Assembly: GCA_905479105.1 (NCBI GenBank)
Contig: CAJQLE010000004.1
Coordinates: 186,001 to 250,000, forward strand
DNA length: 64,000 bases
Reading direction: 5' to 3'
Source: an uncultured Flavobacteriales bacterium
GTDB taxonomy: Bacteria > Bacteroidota > Bacteroidia > Flavobacteriales_G > Salibacteraceae
Made by a program: the position numbers and the translations under genes. The notes beneath the pieces are model-generated. The model did not search any database and was not told the origin of the DNA. It saw only the letters and a list, made by a program, of their open reading frames with translations. Shown piece after piece: positions 57,437 through 64,000 of this stretch (position 1 is the stretch's first letter; the number at the start of each line of letters is the position of its first letter).

Positions 57437-57958
57437 ATGCACCCGGATTTAAATACTCTGATTAGAGCTCCTTACTTTGACACGTATTTAAAAACACTTG
57501 ATTCAGCAAATACGCTTGAATGTCTTCGGTATTCTAAACAGAAATTCATTGATGTAATATCAAATCTTTCTAATGATCAATTGGATTACAGCTATCAATC
57601 ACATAAGTGGTCGATTAAGGAATTGATAGTCCATTTGATTGATACCGAAATAATTTTCAATTACCGCGCCTTGAGAATCGGTAGAGAATCAGTGGCTCAG
57701 AAATTGGAAGGCTTTGATGAGAATGCTTATGCATCTCAAGCTAATCTTGACAACTTAAATAAGGCTGATTTAATTGCATTCTTTTCCTCTGTTCGCGACA
57801 GCTCCATGCTTTTGTATAAAACATTTACGAGTGAGCAATTGAATCGAATAGGTGAAGCTAGCAATCATAATGTTCAAGCGAAAGCTTTGTTCCTGATAAA
57901 CGCGGGACATACTTTGCATCATCTCAATATCATTAATGAGCGATATTTGACCCGATGA
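57437..57958 (+). CDS. DinB family protein
   Basis: LSNDQLDYSYQSHKWSIKELIVHLIDTEIIFNYRALRIGRE...NAGHTLHHLNIINERY. Confidence 0.87.
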   Translation: MHPDLNTLIRAPYFDTYLKTLDSANTLECLRYSKQKFIDVISNLSNDQLDYSYQSHKWSIKELIVHLIDTEIIFNYRALRIGRESVAQKLEGFDENAYASQANLDNLNKADLIAFFSSVRDSSMLLYKTFTSEQLNRIGEASNHNVQAKALFLINAGHTLHHLNIINERYLTR

Positions 57959-59325
57959 ATCGCATTCAGACTGCATTTTTAAAAGCATTTTATTTCATCA
58001 TCACTTCGTTGGTGATTGTTGCACCTGCTTTATACAATCGATATCCTCTGATGTATTTTGATAGTGGAGCATATATGGAAATGGCAGCCAATTTCGAACC
58101 AAGCTTTCACAGGGCATTGGGTTACCCGCTGCTAATAAGATTGACAGGATTGTTAGTGAGTAACTGGCCCTTGATTATTATTCAAGGCCTTGTTCTTTCA
58201 ATTTTAATCTATAAGATTTTACAGCCTTTTACAGAGAAGTCTAAGTTGTATTGGATACATTTTGCTTCGGTTGTTGTATTGAGCTTTTCATCAGCAATGT
58301 CATGGTATGCAGCCCAGTTGATGCCTGATATTTGGACATTGATTCTAGTGCTATCAATGGCTGGTTTAATTGTGAATCAAGGGCTTAATGTTAGGTGGCT
58401 GGTATTTTATGGAGCCCTTCTTTTCTTTGGGTTATTGACTCATTTGAGTCATATACCTCTCATGTTTCTGATGCTAATAAGCATCGGTGCAATTTGGTTT
58501 ATTTCTGGGAAACAACTTTTCAAGTTGTCTAAGAAATATTGGTTAGTTCTCATAATTCCTTTTCTAATGGCCTTAATTACGGTTCCATCGTTCAATGCGA
58601 AATTTGGCTATGGTTTTCGCTTCAGTCTAGCTTCAAATGCTTTCATAACGGCTAATTTGGGAGAGATGGGGATTTTAAAGATGTATCTCGATGAAAATTG
58701 TGATCAGCTTAATTCTGGATTGTGTTTGATCAAAGATGATTTGCCACTTGAAACATCAGGTTACCTCTGGGATCCGAATGGCCCTGTTCCTGCTCACCCT
58801 GAAGGTTGGGCTGGAGCGAATGAAGAATATGCAGTAATTGTCAAAGATTTTATGACAAAACCGCGTTATATGAAATGGTTTGCTCTTTCAGCAGTGAAAG
58901 CCACGTTCAAACAAATGTTTCAGATTGAAATTGGCAGTGGCCTGCAATATGCATATGGCGAAGGATCATCTCCTTATTGGCCAATGAAATCTCATTTTAA
59001 ACAAGAATTGAATGAATATTTAGTGAGTGTTCAAAACAAGGGAGATAAGCTTCCTCTTGAGTTCTTCAGAATGGTCAACTATCTCAGTCTTTTCTTTTCG
59101 ATATTAATCATTGGTTGGGCTGTGCTGCAGCGTAAACTCAGTAATGAGCTAGCGGCCTTATTTATACTTTTCATATTGGCTTATATTTTCAATGCCGCGA
59201 TTACGGGAGTTTTAGCAAACGTATACGAACGTCTTCAGGTGAGACTCTTGCCTTTGATTCAGTTTTTCGCTATTTTGGTCTTTATCAAATTGATAGGGCC
59301 CTCAATTAATGCTTCGGAAAGCTAA
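57955..59325 (+). CDS. Polytopic membrane protein (glycosyltransferase-like, GT-C topology)
   Basis: Many TM helices; early extracytoplasmic DSGAYMEMAANFEPSFHRALGYPLLIRL; ATGA overlap with the DinB gene. Confidence 0.65.
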   Translation: MNRIQTAFLKAFYFIITSLVIVAPALYNRYPLMYFDSGAYMEMAANFEPSFHRALGYPLLIRLTGLLVSNWPLIIIQGLVLSILIYKILQPFTEKSKLYWIHFASVVVLSFSSAMSWYAAQLMPDIWTLILVLSMAGLIVNQGLNVRWLVFYGALLFFGLLTHLSHIPLMFLMLISIGAIWFISGKQLFKLSKKYWLVLIIPFLMALITVPSFNAKFGYGFRFSLASNAFITANLGEMGILKMYLDENCDQLNSGLCLIKDDLPLETSGYLWDPNGPVPAHPEGWAGANEEYAVIVKDFMTKPRYMKWFALSAVKATFKQMFQIEIGSGLQYAYGEGSSPYWPMKSHFKQELNEYLVSVQNKGDKLPLEFFRMVNYLSLFFSILIIGWAVLQRKLSNELAALFILFILAYIFNAAITGVLANVYERLQVRLLPLIQFFAILVFIKLIGPSINASES

Positions 59326-61375
59326 ATATATTTGGAATCAGGCACCTCTTTTTAGACTGATTTGGCCATTTGTTGGGGGTATTATTATTGCCGTTTTTCT
59401 TCCCGTTATAGAGTGGTCACTCATTGGGTTAAGTCTTGTGGTCTTTACTTGCGTTATCTTGGCTTTTGCGAGTTTGTCTTACAGGGCAGTTCCGTCTTTT
59501 CTAATGATCCTCTTATTTATTATTGGGTATGTCCATACCTCTTTATTGACAGAGCGTTTATCAGACAATCACTATTCAAACATTGATTTATTAGCCACTA
59601 AAAAGTTATTCCTTGGCGAGGTTGTCTCAAATCCAATCGAGCGAACCAAGAGTGTTAAGGTAGAATTGTTGCTTAGTGGTATTGCTGACAGTGGTGCTAT
59701 AGAGCATGTGGATGGTAGGATACTTGTTTATCTGCAATATGATTCGCTTGCCAAAGATTTGAGGTTCGGTGATGTGATCATGTTTAACTCAAGGCTCAAT
59801 GCTATTTCCTCACCGCTGAATCCTTCTGAGTTCAATTACAAGCGCTACATGCACTTTCATCAAATTAGTCACCAAGCTTATATCAAGTCAGGTGAATGGA
59901 GACTGATGAAAAATGGTGGCGGAATAATTAGATTGGCGCATCAAGCGCAGCAAAATGTTATTGATGTTTTACAGTATTATGGAGTGACTGACCGAGAGCT
60001 TGCCATTGTTGCAGCTTTATTGGTAGGTTACAAACACCACCTTACCTCAGATCAAGTCACAGCATTTGCGAGTGCTGGTGCCATGCATGTGTTGGCTGTA
60101 AGCGGATTGCATGTTGGAATAATCTTCATGATATTGAACTTGCTTTTCAAACCTCTTCTCAAAGTGAGGTATGGTAAATATCTGAAGGCGTTTCTTTTGC
60201 TTATTTCATTATGGGGTTATGCAGCAGTCACTGGTCTTTCGCCATCGGTGACAAGGGCTTGCACAATGTTCAGCTTTGTCATAGTTGGTCAGATGATTAA
60301 TCGTCACACCAATATTTTTAACACGATCGCCACCAGTGCTGTTTTTCTACTCATCCTTAATCCATTCTATATAGTAGAAGTTGGTTTTCAGCTGTCTTAC
60401 TTAGCAGTTCTTGGAATAGTATTACTTCAGCCACGTATCTATGAGTTGTGGAAACCAAAATATTGGCTAGTAGAAAAAATTTGGGCGATTACAGCCGTTT
60501 CAATGGCTGCTCAATTGGCTACATTTCCTTTGGGATTGCTCTATTTTCATCAATTTCCAAACTATTTCCTGCTGAGTAACCTGGTTGTTATTCCTGCTGC
60601 TACCGTGATTTTATGTGTGGGAATAGCACTTGTTACAATTCAATGGATACCGCTTCTTTCCTCTTGGTTAGGCTATTTACTTTATTTATTGGTGCACGGA
60701 TTGGACCGCTTCATTTCATGGGTAGAAGGTTTGCCAATGGCTTTGATACAAGGTATAGATATTGGAATCTGGGAGACTTACTTGATTTACCTTCTTCTTA
60801 TTTCGTTATCACTATTTATCATTACTAAACGCTTCAAATGGCTGCCTGCTACGCTCGTTTTATTGTGTGTGATTCAGCTCAATAACATCTTTGAGATGAT
60901 GGGTCAACGAACTCAAAGTAAAATGATCATCTACAGTGTTCGAGGAGACGAAGCGATTGATTTCATTGTCGGAAATGATCACGTATTTCTGGCAGATAGT
61001 TCACTCAGGAATGATTTTGAAAAAATGAGGTTTCATATACATCACAATTGGTGGCAGCATGACTTGAATGAGCCAATTGCATCTTTACCTGAACTCATCC
61101 AAACAAATGATTTAATGGAGTTCAGAGATCAGCGACTTCTTATTTTAAACGACTCTAATAGAGTATTAAACTCAATTGAAGTAGATCACCTTTTTGTTCA
61201 AGCTAGAACCTTACAGCATCCAAAAGAGGTTTTAGACAAGGTAGAAGCAAGCGTTGTACTGCTCTCGCAAAATTTAGATTGGAAAACAAGAAGTTATTGG
61301 GAAACCTTGCTCGAAGAAAAAGGAATAGACTATTGGAATATGAGAGAAGATGGGGCGTATGTTGTTGAATATTGA
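59309..61375 (+). CDS. comEC: ComEC/Rec2 family protein
   Basis: DRELAIVAALLVGYKHHLTSDQVTAFASAGAMHVLAVSGLHVGIIFMILNLLF...GLSPSVTRACTMFSFVIVGQMINR...LNPFYIVEVGFQLSYLAVLGIVLLQPRI. Confidence 0.9.
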   Translation: MLRKAKYIWNQAPLFRLIWPFVGGIIIAVFLPVIEWSLIGLSLVVFTCVILAFASLSYRAVPSFLMILLFIIGYVHTSLLTERLSDNHYSNIDLLATKKLFLGEVVSNPIERTKSVKVELLLSGIADSGAIEHVDGRILVYLQYDSLAKDLRFGDVIMFNSRLNAISSPLNPSEFNYKRYMHFHQISHQAYIKSGEWRLMKNGGGIIRLAHQAQQNVIDVLQYYGVTDRELAIVAALLVGYKHHLTSDQVTAFASAGAMHVLAVSGLHVGIIFMILNLLFKPLLKVRYGKYLKAFLLLISLWGYAAVTGLSPSVTRACTMFSFVIVGQMINRHTNIFNTIATSAVFLLILNPFYIVEVGFQLSYLAVLGIVLLQPRIYELWKPKYWLVEKIWAITAVSMAAQLATFPLGLLYFHQFPNYFLLSNLVVIPAATVILCVGIALVTIQWIPLLSSWLGYLLYLLVHGLDRFISWVEGLPMALIQGIDIGIWETYLIYLLLISLSLFIITKRFKWLPATLVLLCVIQLNNIFEMMGQRTQSKMIIYSVRGDEAIDFIVGNDHVFLADSSLRNDFEKMRFHIHHNWWQHDLNEPIASLPELIQTNDLMEFRDQRLLILNDSNRVLNSIEVDHLFVQARTLQHPKEVLDKVEASVVLLSQNLDWKTRSYWETLLEEKGIDYWNMREDGAYVVEY

Positions 61376-61416
61376 TTTTAGGAATGATGACTAATTTGGC
61401 TAGCGGATAAATAGAA

Positions 61417-62424
61417 TTAAAGAAAAAACCAAAAATGCTTTCCCTCAATAAAATGTAAATCGGTCAATTGCTTCTTTATTTCGGATCGTTCAGACGGATT
61501 ACTCACAACAACTAAGATCTGAGGGTTTTCGATATCCAGCGCTGAATTCTCACTTTCTAGCTTGATGCCATATATGTCTTTGCCGATTTTCTTTTCATTG
61601 TTGCAGACCCAACGTGGCGATGATTCCTGTTTATGTATCAATTTTATTAAGTCTTTCCCATTGCGTCCAGCGCCCCATACAACAAGAGGTCTTTCAAGAT
61701 CACGGTCAATTTTAAAGAAGTATTTCAGCTTCAGTTCAAAATATCTGTTGTCTTTGTATTCTTCCCATGTTCGTGATATTCGGTCAGTTCGATCACGCCA
61801 ATAGTGCAGTACTTTATCTAAAGGCACGATTTTAAATTGGGCCTGATAAAATTTAAAGCACAAGTCATAGTCTTCTGGATATATGTCTTCAAATCCCCCG
61901 ACATTAAAAAAGTCATCTTTGTGTATCAGCCAGCAATGTGAAGGGATAACGCACTCTCGATAGATTTCTCGGTAGTGACTTCCTTTTCGAGCAACTTCGT
62001 TTAGCCAGGCGTCATATCGTAAAAATCCTTCGCCTACTTCTCCTGTTTCTACAAAGTGTTTTGTTCCACCTGCTACGACATGGCCTTTGCCTTTCTTTTC
62101 CCATGCTTCAAGAAGGACGGCTAGTTTGTAGCTCGGCATTATATCATCAGCATCCATTCGGTTTAACAACTCACCTTTGATGTGCTTTTGAGCAGTGATT
62201 AATGCGGGATTTAGTTTTTTACCTTCGCTGAGGAAATAGTGAATTCGAGTGTCTTTAGCTTGATACTCTTTTATTATCTCAGCGGTTCTATCATTACTAT
62301 GATCATCAACAGCGATGAGTTCCCAATTGTCAAATGATTGCTCAATAATACTGTCTAGGCATTCCTTTATATATGGTTCAACATTTTTAGCTGCCATTAC
62401 AATGGATATCCTAGGGTTGCTCAT
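61417..62424 (-). CDS. Glycosyltransferase family 2
   Basis: RISIVMAAKNVEPYIKECLDSIIEQSFDNWELIAVDDHSNDRTAEIIKEY...NRMDADDIM; C-terminal Rossmann-like LVVWGAGRNGKDLIKLI. Confidence 0.9.
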   Translation of the reverse strand: MSNPRISIVMAAKNVEPYIKECLDSIIEQSFDNWELIAVDDHSNDRTAEIIKEYQAKDTRIHYFLSEGKKLNPALITAQKHIKGELLNRMDADDIMPSYKLAVLLEAWEKKGKGHVVAGGTKHFVETGEVGEGFLRYDAWLNEVARKGSHYREIYRECVIPSHCWLIHKDDFFNVGGFEDIYPEDYDLCFKFYQAQFKIVPLDKVLHYWRDRTDRISRTWEEYKDNRYFELKLKYFFKIDRDLERPLVVWGAGRNGKDLIKLIHKQESSPRWVCNNEKKIGKDIYGIKLESENSALDIENPQILVVVSNPSERSEIKKQLTDLHFIEGKHFWFFL

Positions 62425-62581
62425 AGCACGAATATCTAATTTTGAACGAGTGTCTAGAATTAAAGATTGAAACTCTGGTGTTTATCTCAAGAAACGTTAA
62501 GTACTTAACGAGAATAGATGTTGCTTATTTGTCAGAATATTGATTTTGTCTAGGCTCGTTAGAGTTAGATGAAGCATATTT

Positions 62582-62872
62582 GTGACTTCAAAAACCTACA
62601 GAATGAACAAGGCTCTATTTTTCGCATCAGTTTTCGCTATAGCAACATCTATAACAATGACTTCTTGTAATAAAGATTACGATTGTAATTGTGCAGTCGA
62701 TCTTCCAGAACCAGTGGGAGTTTCATTAGATTTTGACACAACATTCACCTTTGAAAAGACAACAGAGGAATTGGCAACTACACAATGCAACGCATACGAA
62801 AGTGCTAGTTCAGTGTTGATTCCAAGTGGTGTTAGCTCTTCGGATGCTGATATTGTTTGTGAGCTAAAGTAA
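62582..62872 (+). CDS. Small secreted/lipoprotein-like hypothetical protein
   Basis: MNKALFFASVFAIATSITMTSCNKDYDCNCAVD lipobox (TSC). Confidence 0.65.
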   Translation: MTSKTYRMNKALFFASVFAIATSITMTSCNKDYDCNCAVDLPEPVGVSLDFDTTFTFEKTTEELATTQCNAYESASSVLIPSGVSSSDADIVCELK

Positions 62873-62876
62873 GTGG

Positions 62877-63728
62877 TTAGATTTCAGACAGGGAAAACGT
62901 TTCACCTAGTCGAACGCCTTTTTCTGTGTGAATGACATTGCAGCATTCATTAACTGAGTCGTGCTCTAAAAATAGCACGTAGTTATTGTCGGCAGCTTCG
63001 TTTAAAAAACTTTCTTTTTCGGTCAATGTCAACAATGGCCTGGTGTCATAACCCATTACATATGGTAATGGAATATGACCTGTGCTTGGTAAAAGGTCTG
63101 CCATAAACACGACCTTTTTTCCTTTGTAATTGATGATTGGAATCATCTGCTTATCGGTGTGGCCATCAGCAAAAAAGACATCAATATCCTGAAAAGCGTT
63201 CTTGGTTCTGTTTCCATTTACATCAATCCACTTCAACTGACCGCTTTCTTGGATCGGTAAAATGTTTTCCTTCAAAAAGGAAGCTTTCTCTCTTGGATTA
63301 GGCTGAGTGGCCCATTTCCAATGGTTTTCATTGCTCCAAAATGTAGCCTTCTTGAATGCAGGGCGAAATGCATTTTTGGACGAATCAAATTCAATGGCAC
63401 CGCCACAATGATCAAAATGTAAATGGGTTAGAAATACATCCGTAATGTCATCTCTGTGGTAGCCTAGCTTTTTCAAATTACCGTCTAAACTGTCATCACC
63501 ATGCAGGTAGTAATGGCTAAAAAACTTCTCCGTCTGTTTGTTCCCAATGCCAGTATCAACGAGTATCAATCGATCTCCATCTTCAATGAGTAATGATCTC
63601 ATCGCCCATGTGCACAGATTGTTGTCGTCAGGTTGATTAGTTCTTGACCATAAGCTCTTGGGGACAACACCAAACATGGCTCCTCCATCTAACTTAAAGT
63701 ATCCAGTATTGAGTGAGTGAAGTTTCAT
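62877..63728 (-). CDS. MBL-fold metallo-hydrolase
   Basis: LILVDTGIGNKQTEKF...DVFLTHLHFDHCGGAIEFD...VFFADGHTDKQMIPIINYKGKKVVFMADLLPS. Confidence 0.92.
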   Translation of the reverse strand: MKLHSLNTGYFKLDGGAMFGVVPKSLWSRTNQPDDNNLCTWAMRSLLIEDGDRLILVDTGIGNKQTEKFFSHYYLHGDDSLDGNLKKLGYHRDDITDVFLTHLHFDHCGGAIEFDSSKNAFRPAFKKATFWSNENHWKWATQPNPREKASFLKENILPIQESGQLKWIDVNGNRTKNAFQDIDVFFADGHTDKQMIPIINYKGKKVVFMADLLPSTGHIPLPYVMGYDTRPLLTLTEKESFLNEAADNNYVLFLEHDSVNECCNVIHTEKGVRLGETFSLSEI

Positions 63729-63742
63729 AATTCAAATAGGGG

Positions 63743-64000
63743 TTACAATTGCCAAACTTTGTTGGCATCGACACAATTCAAGTCATCGCAAGCACTCAAA
63801 AGTCTTTTTACTGTAGCTTTTTCACCTTCTCGAAGCCATTTTCTAGGGTCGTAAAACTTCTTGTTTGGCTTTTCTTCTCCTTCAGGATTTCCAAGTTGGC
63901 CTTGCAAATAATCGTGGTTTTTAGCTACAAATGCTCGTACTCCATCCCAAAATGCCCATTGTGTATCGGTGTCAATGTTAATTTTGATTACACCATAACC
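63743..64000 (-). CDS. Class II fructose-bisphosphate aldolase, C-terminal part (5' end outside the window)
   Basis: Manual reverse translation GYGVIKINIDTDTQWAFWDGVRAFVAKNHDYLQGQLGNPEGEEKPNKKFYDPRKWLREGEKATVKRLLSACDDLNCVDANKVWQL*. Confidence 0.9.
   Translation of the reverse strand, partial: GYGVIKINIDTDTQWAFWDGVRAFVAKNHDYLQGQLGNPEGEEKPNKKFYDPRKWLREGEKATVKRLLSACDDLNCVDANKVWQL

Noticed and set aside
1-64000. CRISPR arrays, tRNA/rRNA genes, IS elements, prophage, integrases
   Set aside because: Looked for direct-repeat arrays, tRNA-like cloverleaf ends and transposase/integrase motifs by eye; none seen. A tool-based scan (tRNAscan, CRISPR finder, ISfinder) would be decisive.

Overview
This 64 kb window looks like ordinary chromosomal DNA from a Bacteroidota (Flavobacteriia-like) organism. 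Support for this comes from T9SS type A and type B C-terminal sorting domains, a DUF5606 protein, a DUF5777-like barrel, PorE-like OmpA proteins, TANNTTTG-type -7 promoter elements and dense ATGA gene overlaps. I see no rRNA, tRNA, CRISPR array, IS element or prophage. Housekeeping genes include rsmG, holA, lpxB, surE, tpx, a 2-oxoacid dehydrogenase E2 gene, comEC and the C-terminal end of a class II aldolase gene. The points most worth follow-up are: (1) a YfiR/TPR/HAMP-SpoIIE phosphatase operon preceded by a decayed OmpA-like gene, resembling the YfiBNR system but with a PP2C-type phosphatase in place of the diguanylate cyclase; (2) a cluster of two c-type cytochrome-like lipoproteins (CX3CH, CX2CH and CX4CH motifs), an OB-fold lipoprotein, YceI and a DUF5777-like barrel; (3) a tpx gene with an in-frame TAG just after both redox cysteines; (4) a 108-aa solo T9SS CTD-like protein overlapping a T9SS subtilase gene; (5) a GH3/beta-lactamase fusion lacking the KHFPGHGDT catalytic His/Asp motif; (6) an OmpA-C paralog without a signal peptide. 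All family calls come from reading the translated sequences, without database searches.
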